Part shown: positions 1 through 6,490 of the stretch, piece after piece
How positions within the stretch are numbered: position 1 is the first letter of the stretch
Layout of the letters: every line of letters begins with the position of its first letter
Assembly (NCBI GenBank): GCA_964530335.1
Contig: CAZGYG010000076.1
Location: forward strand, 1 to 14,444
Reading direction: 5' to 3'
Length of the DNA stretch: 14,444 nucleotides
Source of the DNA: VGDP01 sp964530335
GTDB taxonomy: Bacteria; Pseudomonadota; Alphaproteobacteria; SP197
Translations under genes and position numbers: made by a program
Notes under the pieces: generated by a model
Seen by the model: only the letters and a program-made list of their open reading frames with translations
Told to the model about the DNA's origin: nothing
The model's database searches: none

Positions 1-143
1 GACTCGCCGAACCAGCGCCCGAGATCGACCATCCGGCAGCGCCGCGAGCAGAACGGCCGGAACCCGTCCGTCGCCGGCTTGCCGCAGTTCGGGCACGCCG
101 TCTGCGCCGGCCTCCGTCCGAGCGGCGTCGGTTCGTCGGTCAT
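1..143 (-). CDS. yacG: YacG zinc-binding protein, DNA gyrase inhibitor family (partial, C-terminus outside window)
   Basis: The first 47 residues are visible and the gene runs off the left edge. A zinc ribbon is seen: Cys17-Pro-Asn-Cys20, then FRPFCSRRC with Cys32 and Cys36, followed by the family signature VDLGRWFGE at residues 39-47. YacG proteins are about 60-70 residues long, so only the short C-terminal tail is missing. In E. coli, YacG binds GyrB and inhibits DNA gyrase; that role here is inferred from family membership. The ATG at 143 overlaps the TGA of the upstream RNase E/G-like gene (ATGA, 140-143), so translation is probably coupled. Its position as the last gene after maf and an RNase E/G gene is the usual alphaproteobacterial arrangement and supports the call. 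Confidence 0.93.
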   Translation of the reverse strand, partial: MTDEPTPLGRRPAQTACPNCGKPATDGFRPFCSRRCRMVDLGRWFGE

Positions 144-1261
144 CGAACGACCCTAACCTCGAACCGGTCGCGCGGCCAGTCGTCGCGCCGTTCCACCGTC
201 ACGTGGCGGCCGAGCCAACTTGCGAGCCGGGCGACATCGCCCAGCGCCGCGGCCACGTCGGGCGCGCACGTCACCGAGAGCGGGCCGGGCGGCCCGGCAA
301 TCTCCGCCCGCAGGCCGCGCGCGATGCGATCGGCCACGCCGGTGGCGGAGTCGCGCAACTCGCCGAGCGACGGACCGCGCCGCTCGCGTGCCATCTCGGC
401 GAGGCCGAGCGGCGAAAGGCCGTGGCACGCGCGCACGCGCCGGTCGGGCGCGAGCCCTTCGCGCAGGCTCGCCATGACCGCGCGCCGGTCGTCGGTCTCG
501 GTCATGCCGATGAAGTCGACCACGATGAGCCCGGCCACGTCGCGCAGCCTGAGCAGCGGCCCGATCGCCGCGGCGGCGGCAAGGTTCGTCGCCAGCGCCG
601 TCGCGCCCGCGCCGCGCCCGGTCCGCCCCGCCGAGTCCACGTCGATGGCGGTCAACGCCCGGCCTTCCTCGACACCGAGCGCGCCGCCACCGGGCAGCGG
701 CAGGCGCGGCGCCACCGCCTCGTCGAGCGCCGCCTCGATGCCGAGCTCCTCGAACAGCGCCGGCCCGCGAACCTCGACGGCCACGTCCTCGCGCCCGGAC
801 GCGGCAAGCCAGGCGCTGGCCTCGGCCGCCAGGGCGCGACCCTCCAGGATCACGCGCCGGATCCCCGGTTCCGCGCCGAGCCAGACGGCCGCCGCGGCGG
901 GCGCGGGCGCGATCCGGCGCGGCGGACCCTCGGTCGCGTCCTGCCGGCGCGCGCGGCGCACGCGCGCGAGCTTGCCCCGCGCCGCCTCGGTCACGACCTC
1001 GAGCGCGAGCGAGGCGCCTTCGGGTACCGTCGCGCGCGGGACCTTGAGAAAGCCCTCGCCGCCGGGCCCGAGGTCGACGAAGACGCCGCCGAATTCTGGC
1101 GCCGCACGCGCCAGCCGGCCCAGCCACACGTCGCCGACGCGAGGCGCGTCGCCCGATCGCTCGTGGGCGACCTCGACGACCTTGCCCTGGGCCAGCAGCG
1201 CGACCCGGCGCAGGCGGGGCGTCGCATCGACGGCGATCGCGTCGACGGCGGTCAAGGCCAC
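140..1261 (-). CDS. Compact RNase E/G family protein (lacks zinc-link)
   Basis: Ribonuclease E/G-type protein of 373 residues. An S1-like segment lies at about 40-100 (GDVWLGRLARAAPEFGGVFVDLG). The DNase I-like catalytic part carries ALTAIDVDSAG (Asp207, matching E. coli RNase E Asp303) and LRLRDVAGLIVVDFIGM (Asp249, matching Asp346). The residue matching Asn305 is Asp209. The MARERRGPSLGEL segment (290-302) is present, but the CPxCxG zinc-link that normally follows it is absent. The region that holds the 5'-monophosphate sensor in RNase E is also shortened, with no GxxxRT-like motif. RNase G is usually about 490 residues. The GTG at 1261 is chosen because it lies just inside the end of maf (10-nt overlap). 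A TTG at 1255 (TTGA overlap) is an alternative. The protein probably cleaves single-stranded RNA, but the missing elements make activity and oligomeric state uncertain. Confidence 0.85.
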   Translation of the reverse strand: MALTAVDAIAVDATPRLRRVALLAQGKVVEVAHERSGDAPRVGDVWLGRLARAAPEFGGVFVDLGPGGEGFLKVPRATVPEGASLALEVVTEAARGKLARVRRARRQDATEGPPRRIAPAPAAAAVWLGAEPGIRRVILEGRALAAEASAWLAASGREDVAVEVRGPALFEELGIEAALDEAVAPRLPLPGGGALGVEEGRALTAIDVDSAGRTGRGAGATALATNLAAAAAIGPLLRLRDVAGLIVVDFIGMTETDDRRAVMASLREGLAPDRRVRACHGLSPLGLAEMARERRGPSLGELRDSATGVADRIARGLRAEIAGPPGPLSVTCAPDVAAALGDVARLASWLGRHVTVERRDDWPRDRFEVRVVR

Positions 1262-1833
1262 GGAATGCCGGCCTGGCGCAGCAGGTTGAGGGTTTCGTAG
1301 AGCGGCAGGCCCGCGACCGTGCTCGGCTCGCCGTTGATGGCGCGCACGAACGCGCCGGCGAACCCTTGCAGGGCGTAGCCGCCGGCCTTGCCGCGCCATT
1401 CGCCGCGCGCGATGTAGGCCTCGACCTCGGCCGGCGCGAGCCGCTTGAACCGGACCTTGGCGGCGACCACGCGCACACGGTGCCGACCGTCCGGGGCCGC
1501 GACGCAGACGCCGGTCAGCACGGTGTGCTGGCGCCCCGACAGCAGCGCGAGACACCGCCGCGCCTCGGCCTCGGTCGCCGCCTTGGGCAGAATCCGCCGG
1601 CCGCACGCGACCACCGTGTCGGCGGCGAGCACCACGGCGCCGGGGTGGCGCGCCGCGACCGCGGCGGCCTTGGCGACGGCCAGCCGTTCGGCCAGCGCGC
1701 GCGGCAGCTCGCGCGCACGCGGCGCCTCGTCCACGTCAGCGGCCTCGATCGCCTCCGGCACGATGCCGACCAGCGCCAGCAGATCGCGCCGGCGCGGCGA
1801 CGACGAGGCGAGCACGAGGGCTGGTCTTTTCAT
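1252..1833 (-). CDS. maf: Maf family nucleoside triphosphate pyrophosphatase
   Basis: Maf-type pyrophosphatase of 193 residues, a normal length. It hydrolyses non-canonical or selected NTPs (for example dTTP or UTP in the YhdE group) to the monophosphate and pyrophosphate in the cytoplasm. The N-terminal phosphate-binding motif SSSPRR is at 10-15, the catalytic Asp is in AADTVV at 70-75 (Asp72), and Lys84 lies in the following ILPK. GKAGGYALQG (148-157) and STVAGLPL (171-178) are the two C-terminal signatures. The start ATG at 1833 places the SSSPRR motif at the expected position. A 65-bp gap separates it from the upstream phosphatase gene, so it may have its own promoter as well as readthrough. 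It overlaps the downstream RNase E/G-like gene. Which NTP is preferred cannot be read from the sequence. Confidence 0.95.
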   Translation of the reverse strand: MKRPALVLASSSPRRRDLLALVGIVPEAIEAADVDEAPRARELPRALAERLAVAKAAAVAARHPGAVVLAADTVVACGRRILPKAATEAEARRCLALLSGRQHTVLTGVCVAAPDGRHRVRVVAAKVRFKRLAPAEVEAYIARGEWRGKAGGYALQGFAGAFVRAINGEPSTVAGLPLYETLNLLRQAGIPWP

Positions 1834-1864
1834 GAATCGACCCGTAACGGTGACGGCGGCCGGG

Positions 1865-1893
1865 ACCATGGCGGGCGAGCCCCCCACGGTCAA
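1865..1893 (-). promoter_or_regulatory. Possible promoter for maf (weak)
   Basis: In the 65-bp gap between the phosphatase gene and maf, the minus strand reads TTGACC (1893-1888), then a 17-nt spacer, then CATGGT (1870-1865), about 31 nt before the maf ATG. The -35 box is good and the -10 box matches only three of six positions. It occupies the place where infA usually stands in related clusters. This is inference from motif and position only. Confidence 0.22.
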
Positions 1894-1898
1894 GCGCG

Positions 1899-2345
1899 TC
1901 ACACGGACGGCCCCCTGGGTTCGCCGAAACGCTGGATGATGCGCCGGTGGATCTGGTCGCGCACCTGGCGGTAGGCGTCGAGCCGCACGGCGCGATTGCC
2001 CTCGACCACCGTGGGGTCGAGCGTCGGCCAGTATTCGACCTCGCACGAGACGTGGCGCGTGAGCTCGAGCGCGCGGTGCTGGGCATCCGGGGCGAGCGTG
2101 ATGATCAGGTCGTAGCTCAGGTCCTCGAGGTCGTCGAAGGTCTTGGCGGCGTGGCCGCTGAGGTCGATGCCGAATTCGTCGAGCACGGCGACGGCGAACG
2201 GGTCGATCTCGCCGCGCCGGGTGCCGGCCGAATCGACGTACACCGAGCGGCCGAACAGGTGCTTCATCAGCGCCTCGGCGATCGGCGAGCGCACGGCGTT
2301 CATCGAGCACGCGAACAGCACGTTCCTGGGCCGCTCGACGCCCAT
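1899..2345 (-). CDS. Low-molecular-weight protein tyrosine phosphatase / arsenate reductase-like protein
   Basis: Protein of 148 residues with the LMW-PTP active-site loop CSMNAVRSP: nucleophile Cys13, Arg19, Ser20. The rest fits the alphaproteobacterial subgroup found beside UPF0262: VDSAGTRRGEIDPFA at 37-51, LSYDLIITLAPDAQH at 76-90, and EYWPTLDPTVVEGNR at 104-118 with the likely general acid Asp110. Annotation pipelines call this subgroup low-molecular-weight phosphatase or arsenate reductase. No arsenic genes are nearby, so a phosphatase-type role is the safer description and the substrate is unknown. The ATG at 2345 lies 3 nt after the UPF0262 stop, with a CGGAG Shine-Dalgarno inside the end of that gene. 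The two are therefore almost certainly co-transcribed. Confidence 0.88.
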   Translation of the reverse strand: MGVERPRNVLFACSMNAVRSPIAEALMKHLFGRSVYVDSAGTRRGEIDPFAVAVLDEFGIDLSGHAAKTFDDLEDLSYDLIITLAPDAQHRALELTRHVSCEVEYWPTLDPTVVEGNRAVRLDAYRQVRDQIHRRIIQRFGEPRGPSV

Positions 2346-2348
2346 CGC

Positions 2349-2849
2349 TCAGCTCCGGATGTGGAGAACGCAGATCAACGTGAACAGGCGCCGCGCGGTT
2401 TCCCTGTCGATCCGCACCCTGGCGGCAAGCCGTTCCTGCAGCGCGATCGAGCCTTCGTCGTGCAGGCCGCGCCGCCCCATGTCGATCGCCTCGATGCGCG
2501 AGGGCGTGGCGGTCTTGATCGCCTGGAAATAGCTCTCGCAGACGGTGAAGTAGTCCTTGATCAGGCGGCGCAGCGGGCTCAGCGGCAGCGTCACCTCCTC
2601 GAGCGCGGCGCCTGCGGCGTCGGCGACGTCCATCACCAGCACGCGCCCGTCGCGCAGGCTGAGATGGACGTTGAACGGCCCGGCGTAACCGGCCGCCGGC
2701 GCGAAGACGTTTTGCTCGAGCAGGTCGAAGATGGCGACCGCGCGCTCGTGCTCGATCTCGGGGCTGCGGCGCACGACGAGCCGCTCGTCGAGGGTGATGT
2801 TGGCGATGCGCTGCGACGCGGCGCTGGGCGGGTCAGCGTCCTGGTTCAT
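2349..2849 (-). CDS. UPF0262 family protein
   Basis: Protein of 166 residues recognised as UPF0262, a family restricted largely to Alphaproteobacteria and without a known function. Hallmarks are ITLDERLVV near the N-terminus, HERAVAIFDLLEQNVFAP, the central KDYFTVCESYFQAIKTATPS, IEAIDMGRRGLHDEGS, and the terminal TARRLFTLICVLHIRS. It is predicted soluble, with no signal peptide or membrane segment. The ATG at 2849 is chosen because it starts just before the conserved part; the upstream in-frame extension reads through DUF2948 and does not look like this family. It overlaps the end of the DUF2948 gene by 17 nt and is followed after 3 nt by the phosphatase gene. In related genomes hisD usually lies directly upstream of this gene; here DUF2948 does. 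Confidence 0.93.
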   Translation of the reverse strand: MNQDADPPSAASQRIANITLDERLVVRRSPEIEHERAVAIFDLLEQNVFAPAAGYAGPFNVHLSLRDGRVLVMDVADAAGAALEEVTLPLSPLRRLIKDYFTVCESYFQAIKTATPSRIEAIDMGRRGLHDEGSIALQERLAARVRIDRETARRLFTLICVLHIRS

Positions 2850-3273
2850 GGCTGGGCGCGACCGCGGTGATCCAGGGGTCGCCGATGTCCTCGAGCCTGA
2901 CGGCGAGCCGGTCGAAGTCCAGGCGCAGCGCGCCACCGCCCGCGAAGTGCAGCGTGGCGTGGCGCGGCGATTCCCCGGCGTCGGTCGACAGCGCGAGGAG
3001 CTCGAGCGGCAAGGCGGCGGTCGGGTCGACGCCGCGGTAGCGCACCTTGGTCACGCCGTCGAAGGCCAGCGCGCACTTGACCTGGCGCATGGGCGCGTCC
3101 GGCGTGTGCTGGTGTTCCTCGTGGCGGAACCGGATCAGATAGCCGCCGAAGCGACGGCGTGACGCTTCGAACACGAGCTGCGGCAGTTCGATCAGCGCGT
3201 CCTGGAGCAGCGCCGACAGCATTGCCACGTCCTCGGCGTCGACGGCGCGCAGGCGCAGGCCCTTGCGGCTCAC
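2833..3273 (-). CDS. DUF2948 family protein
   Basis: Protein of 146 residues matching DUF2948, an alphaproteobacterial family of unknown function usually encoded directly after murA. Visible family features are LRLRAVDAEDVAMLSALLQDA near the N-terminus, RRRFGGYLIRFRHE, KCALAFDGVTKVRYRGVD, LHFAGGGALRLDFD, and the ending RLEDIGDPWITAVAPSHEP. It is predicted cytoplasmic, with no membrane segment. The GTG at 3273 is preferred because it overlaps the murA stop as GTGA (3270-3273) and starts directly at the conserved region. An ATG at 3306 would lie within murA and add an unconserved Arg-rich extension. The 3' end overlaps UPF0262. The tight coupling to murA suggests a linked role but does not show one. 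Confidence 0.88.
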   Translation of the reverse strand: MSRKGLRLRAVDAEDVAMLSALLQDALIELPQLVFEASRRRFGGYLIRFRHEEHQHTPDAPMRQVKCALAFDGVTKVRYRGVDPTAALPLELLALSTDAGESPRHATLHFAGGGALRLDFDRLAVRLEDIGDPWITAVAPSHEPGR

Positions 3274-4553
3274 GGCGCGAGCTCGCGCACGATTTCGGCG
3301 CCGCACGCCGCGAGCTTCTCGACCAGGCGCTCGTAGCCGCGGTCGAGGTGGTAGACGCGGTGGACGGTGGTCTCGCCCTCGGCCATCAGGCCGGCGATGA
3401 CCAGGCCGACCGAGGCGCGCAAGTCCGTCGCCATGACCGGCGCGCCCTTGAGCCGCGCGACGCCGCGCACGGTGGCGGTCGAGCCGTGTACGACGATCTC
3501 GGCCCCCATGCGCGCGAGCTCGGGCACATGCATGAAGCGGTTCTCGAAGATCGTCTCGGTGATGACCGAGGCGCCCTCGGCCACCGTGAGCAGGCTCATC
3601 ACCTGGGCCTGGAGGTCAGTCGGGAATCCCGGGAACGGCTGGGTCGTCACGTCGGCGGCGACGAGCGGGCCGCCGTTCCGGCGCACGCGCAGGCCCCGCT
3701 TCGTCGGCTCCAGCGCGACGCCGGTCTCGGCCAGCTTGGCGGCGACGGTCTCCAGATGGTCGAGCCGCGCGCCGATCAGCTCGACGTCGCCGCCCGTCGC
3801 CGCCGCCGCCATGGCGAAGGTGCCCGCCTCGATGCGGTCGGGGACAACGGCGTGGCGCGCGGCCCCGAGCCTGGCCACGCCGGTGACGCAGAGGGTGTCG
3901 GTGCCGATCCCTTCGATGCGCGCGCCCATGGCGTTCAGGCAATGGGCGAGGTCCGCGATCTCGGGTTCGCGCGCGGCGTTGGAGATTACCGTTTCCCCGG
4001 CGGCGAGCGTGGCGGCCATGAGTACGTTCTCGGTCGCGCCGACCGAAACGAACGGGAACCGCACGTGGGCGCCCTTGAGCCCGCGCGGGGCCTCGGCGAC
4101 GATGTAGCCGTCGCGCAGTTCGATGCGGGCGCCAAGCGATTCCAGCCCCTTGAGGTGCAGGTCGATCGGGCGCGTGCCGATGGCGCAGCCACCCGGCAGC
4201 GAGACCTCGGCGTGTCCCACGCGCGCGACCAGGGGCCCGAGCACGAGCACCGAGGCCCGCATCTTGCGCACCAGGTCGTAGGGGGCGGTGGGCTCCCTCA
4301 GCGCCGCCGCGTCGAGCCGGAAGCTGCGCCTGTGCCCACCCCTCGGCTCCAACACCTCGTCGATGCGGACCCCGAGCCTGAGCAGCAGCGCGCCCATCGA
4401 GGCGATGTCGGCGAGCGCCGGCAGGTTGTCGAGCACCACGGGCTCGTCGGTCAGCAGCACGGCCGCCATCAGCGGCAGCGCCGCGTTCTTCGCGCCGCCG
4501 ATCACGATCTCGCCCGCGAGCGGCACGCCGCCGCGAATCCTTATCCGGTCCAT
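3270..4553 (-). CDS. murA: UDP-N-acetylglucosamine 1-carboxyvinyltransferase (MurA)
   Basis: Full-length MurA of 427 residues. It transfers enolpyruvate from PEP to UDP-GlcNAc, the first committed step of peptidoglycan synthesis in the cytoplasm. The substrate-binding Lys22-Asn23 pair is in GGAKNAALP. The catalytic Cys123 lies in the mobile loop PGGCAIGTRPIDLH (E. coli Cys115). RKMRAS is at 96-101, and TTQPFPGFPTDLQAQ carries the conserved Asp (E. coli Asp305). Because the loop has Cys rather than Asp, the enzyme is expected to be fosfomycin-sensitive in principle. The ATG at 4553 gives the standard N-terminus MDRIRIRGG. The stop overlaps the GTG of DUF2948. A promoter-like sequence sits 35 nt upstream of the start, so murA probably heads the block that ends in yacG. 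Confidence 0.98.
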   Translation of the reverse strand: MDRIRIRGGVPLAGEIVIGGAKNAALPLMAAVLLTDEPVVLDNLPALADIASMGALLLRLGVRIDEVLEPRGGHRRSFRLDAAALREPTAPYDLVRKMRASVLVLGPLVARVGHAEVSLPGGCAIGTRPIDLHLKGLESLGARIELRDGYIVAEAPRGLKGAHVRFPFVSVGATENVLMAATLAAGETVISNAAREPEIADLAHCLNAMGARIEGIGTDTLCVTGVARLGAARHAVVPDRIEAGTFAMAAAATGGDVELIGARLDHLETVAAKLAETGVALEPTKRGLRVRRNGGPLVAADVTTQPFPGFPTDLQAQVMSLLTVAEGASVITETIFENRFMHVPELARMGAEIVVHGSTATVRGVARLKGAPVMATDLRASVGLVIAGLMAEGETTVHRVYHLDRGYERLVEKLAACGAEIVRELAP

Positions 4554-4587
4554 CGACTACCCGCGCGGCCCGGCCGGCCGCCCGGAG

Positions 4588-4617
4588 GTTGTATCGGAAC
4601 CGGCTTCGCGCCCGCAA
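4588..4617 (-). promoter_or_regulatory. Candidate murA promoter
   Basis: On the minus strand, TTGCGG (4617-4612), an 18-nt spacer and TACAAC (4593-4588) lie 34 nt before the murA ATG in the 103-bp gap between the aminotransferase and murA. TACAAC matches four of six positions of TATAAT. The surrounding bases (TTGCGGGCG, CCGATACAAC, CCGGGCG) are repeated almost exactly upstream of the aminotransferase gene, which makes chance less likely. Inference from motif, spacing and repetition. Confidence 0.5.
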
Positions 4618-4656
4618 CACGAAGCGCCCGGGCAGCGGGGCGCGCCGCGAGAAGCC

Positions 4657-6048
4657 CTATCCGGCCACGCCCAGCGCCTCCTCCCACGCGCCGAGCGAGC
4701 GGTCGAGCCGGTCGATCATGTCATCGATCTCGGCGGGCGCGATGGTCAGCGGCGGCGAAATCCAGGTCGGCAGGCCGCGGCTGAACAGCGGTCGGCGGCG
4801 CGGGCCGTAAAGCGTCGAGTAGAGCACCAGGCCGTTGGCGAGCGTGATCGATTGCCAGAGTTCCTCGGCCTTCCTGTCCGGCGCGAAGTACGCGCGGGGC
4901 GACTTGGTCTCGACCAGCTCGAGCACCATGAACAAGCCCCAGCCGCGCACGTCGGCGACGGACGGATGGGCGAGCAGCTGGTCGCGCTGGCGGAACAGCC
5001 GCTCGCTCTTGGCGGCGCTGGCTTCCACCAACTTGTCCGCCTTGAGGATCTCGATCACCTTCACGCCGGCCGCGCAGGCCAGCGGGTGGCCGCCGTACGT
5101 GAAGCCGTGCACGAAGTACGCGCCGTCCTTGAACGGCGCATCGACGCGGTCGTGCACGGTCACGGCCGCCAGCGGCTCGTAGCAGCTCCCGATGCCCTTG
5201 CCGAACACCATCATGTCCGGCACCACGCCGAAATGGTCGAGCCCGAACCAGCGCCCGGTGCGGCCGAACCCGGTGATGACCTCGTCGTCGATCAGCAGGA
5301 GGTTGTAATCGTCGCAGATGCGGCGGATTTCCCGCCAGTAACTGGTCGGCGCGACGACGCCGTATTCCGGGCCGCAGCCGTGGGGCGTGACGATGAACGC
5401 CGCCACGGTCTCGGGCCCCTCGAAGTGGATCGCCCGTTCCAGGTTCTGGGCGCAGACGACGGCCCAGTCCTCGCGGTCCATGCCCTCGGGTTTCAGGTAA
5501 TCGCTGTACTGCTGGATGTGCGGCCATTTCGGCAGCATGGGCTCGAAGTGCTGGGTCATGCGCGGGTTGCCCGACAGCGCCATCGTGGCCAGCGTCATGC
5601 CGTGGTAGCTCTCGTGGCAGGCGATGATCTTGTACTTGCCCGCGCTGCCGGTGGCGACGTGGTACTGACGGGCGATCTTCATCGCCGTCTCGACCGCCTC
5701 GGACCCGCCCGAGACCACGTAGGTCGCGTTCAGGGGCGGCGGCGTCACCGAGGCCACGGCGTTGCACAGCTCGGCCCGCCGGCGGTTCGCCAGCACCGGG
5801 TGCACGTAGCTGTAGTCGTCCATCTGGGCGGCGATCGCCGCCTTCATGCGCGGATCGTTGTGCCCGAGGTTCACGGCCATCGGCCCGCCCGAGGCGTCGA
5901 TGTAGCGGTTGCCCTTGTCGTCGTAGAGGTACACCCCCTCGGCGCGGGCGAGCTCCACCTCCATCGGGTGGTAGGAGAACACGTTCCGCCACTCGCCTTC
6001 CGGCTTCAGCATCGCCGGCAGGTTCCGGATTCGGCTGACATCGTTCAT
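4657..6048 (-). CDS. Class III (omega-type) PLP-dependent aminotransferase
   Basis: Cytoplasmic fold-type I aminotransferase of 463 residues, a normal length for subgroup III. Evidence in order: a GVYLYDDKGNRYIDASGG start region, the PLP phosphate-binding SGGSEAVETAMK at 113-124, ESYHGMTLATMALSG at 146-160, LLIDDEVITGFGRTG at 251-265 with Asp255 expected to contact the pyridine nitrogen, the PLP Schiff-base Lys284 in VFGKGIGSCYEPLAAV, and FTYGGHPLACAAG at 316-328. The family moves amino groups from omega-amino acids, polyamines or similar amines to keto acids; the specific substrate cannot be inferred. The ATG at 6048 has a good Shine-Dalgarno (AGGAAG, 6 nt before the start) and follows a clear promoter candidate. 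It is separated by about 100 bp from murA and has no obvious link with cell-wall synthesis. The cysteine in IGSCYEP, where Gly or Thr-Ser-Gly is common, is a minor oddity. Confidence 0.94.
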   Translation of the reverse strand: MNDVSRIRNLPAMLKPEGEWRNVFSYHPMEVELARAEGVYLYDDKGNRYIDASGGPMAVNLGHNDPRMKAAIAAQMDDYSYVHPVLANRRRAELCNAVASVTPPPLNATYVVSGGSEAVETAMKIARQYHVATGSAGKYKIIACHESYHGMTLATMALSGNPRMTQHFEPMLPKWPHIQQYSDYLKPEGMDREDWAVVCAQNLERAIHFEGPETVAAFIVTPHGCGPEYGVVAPTSYWREIRRICDDYNLLLIDDEVITGFGRTGRWFGLDHFGVVPDMMVFGKGIGSCYEPLAAVTVHDRVDAPFKDGAYFVHGFTYGGHPLACAAGVKVIEILKADKLVEASAAKSERLFRQRDQLLAHPSVADVRGWGLFMVLELVETKSPRAYFAPDRKAEELWQSITLANGLVLYSTLYGPRRRPLFSRGLPTWISPPLTIAPAEIDDMIDRLDRSLGAWEEALGVAG

Positions 6049-6085
6049 GGCTGCTTCCTGGTCTCTCGTTTCGTCACGCCCGGTA

Positions 6086-6113
6086 GTTGTATCGGAGCCT
6101 GTCCCGCCCGCAA
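6086..6113 (-). promoter_or_regulatory. Candidate promoter of the aminotransferase gene
   Basis: On the minus strand, TTGCGG (6113-6108), a 16-nt spacer and TACAAC (6091-6086) lie 37 nt before the ATG at 6048. Both boxes and several flanking bases are the same as in the murA promoter candidate, although the spacer is 2 nt shorter. It lies in the 83-bp gap after the small upstream gene, so the aminotransferase can be transcribed independently of it. Confidence 0.5.
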
Positions 6114-6131
6114 TGAGCGGCGCGGCCAAGC

Positions 6132-6281
6132 CTACGGCTTCTCGCCTTCCGCTGGCTCCTCGCCCCCATCGCGCTCGGCGCGGGCCCGTTGCTGCTCCTT
6201 GCGGCGGCGCAGATTCTCGCGTAGCGCGGCCTCCAGCCTGCGGCGCTCGGCGTCGTCCTTGCCTGGCTTGGTTTCCGTCAT
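6132..6281 (-). CDS. Small charged protein of unknown function (49 aa)
   Basis: A 49-residue, very hydrophilic protein whose core LEAALRENLRRRKEQQRARA looks like a single basic amphipathic helix, followed by an acidic tail (GGEEPAEGEKP). Similar tiny proteins with an xLREALRENLKRRKxQ-like core are common in Alphaproteobacteria and have no assigned function; this likeness is from memory of the pattern. The ATG at 6281 is preferred because GGGAGAGG sits at correct Shine-Dalgarno distance. The longer in-frame reading upstream runs antisense through the tRNA and is not credible. It is transcribed divergently from the tRNA-Thr gene, 84 bp away. No membrane segment or signal peptide. Confidence 0.72.
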   Translation of the reverse strand: MTETKPGKDDAERRRLEAALRENLRRRKEQQRARAERDGGEEPAEGEKP

Positions 6282-6319
6282 GTCGGCCTCTCCCGGCCAT
6301 TCTTCGCACGACCCTGGGC

Positions 6320-6348
6320 TTGCCCGTTCCCGGGGGCCGTGGCATCGT
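6320..6348 (+). promoter_or_regulatory. Possible promoter of tRNA-Thr
   Basis: TTGCCC (6320-6325), a 17-nt spacer and CATCGT (6343-6348) end 17 nt before the mature tRNA 5' end. The -35 box is reasonable and the -10 box is weak. Position and spacing suit a short 5' leader. Motif-based inference only. Confidence 0.28.
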
Positions 6349-6365
6349 CCGCGCGCCATTCTAGC

Positions 6366-6440
6366 GCCGCGGTAGCTCAGGGGCAGAGCACATCCTTGGT
6401 AAGGATGGGGTCGGTGGTTCGATTCCACTCCGCGGCACCA
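6366..6440 (+). tRNA. tRNA-Thr (anticodon GGT)
   Basis: A complete 75-nt cloverleaf can be folded by eye. The acceptor stem pairs GCCGCGG (6366-6372) with CCGCGGC (6430-6436). The D stem is GCTC/GAGC (6375-6378, 6386-6389). The anticodon stem is CATCC/GGATG (6391-6395, 6403-6407) around loop TTGGTAA, with anticodon GGT at 6398-6400. The T arm is GGTGG, TTCGATT, CCACT (6413-6429), with one G-T wobble. Discriminator A6437 is followed by encoded CCA (6438-6440). GGT reads ACC and ACU threonine codons; ACC is a preferred codon in such GC-rich genomes. Confidence 0.97.
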
Positions 6441-6490
6441 CCCGCGCCGTGACGCTTGGCCATCAGGCTCCGGGATCCGGCGAAGGGCCC

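Noticed and set aside
1252..2310. Extended maf frame starting upstream inside the phosphatase gene
   Set aside because: The extra N-terminus is an Arg-rich out-of-frame reading of the phosphatase gene. Maf proteins begin just before the SSSPRR motif, matching ATG 1833.
3159..4784. Plus-strand open frame of about 541 codons opposite murA
   Set aside because: MurA is certain on the other strand. This frame looks like codon-bias noise.
4288..6375. Long plus-strand open frame (about 695 codons) opposite murA and the aminotransferase
   Set aside because: It lies antisense to two clear enzymes. Its composition is rich in Arg, His, Val and Gly, as expected for the complement of GC-rich codons, and it contains no recognisable motif.
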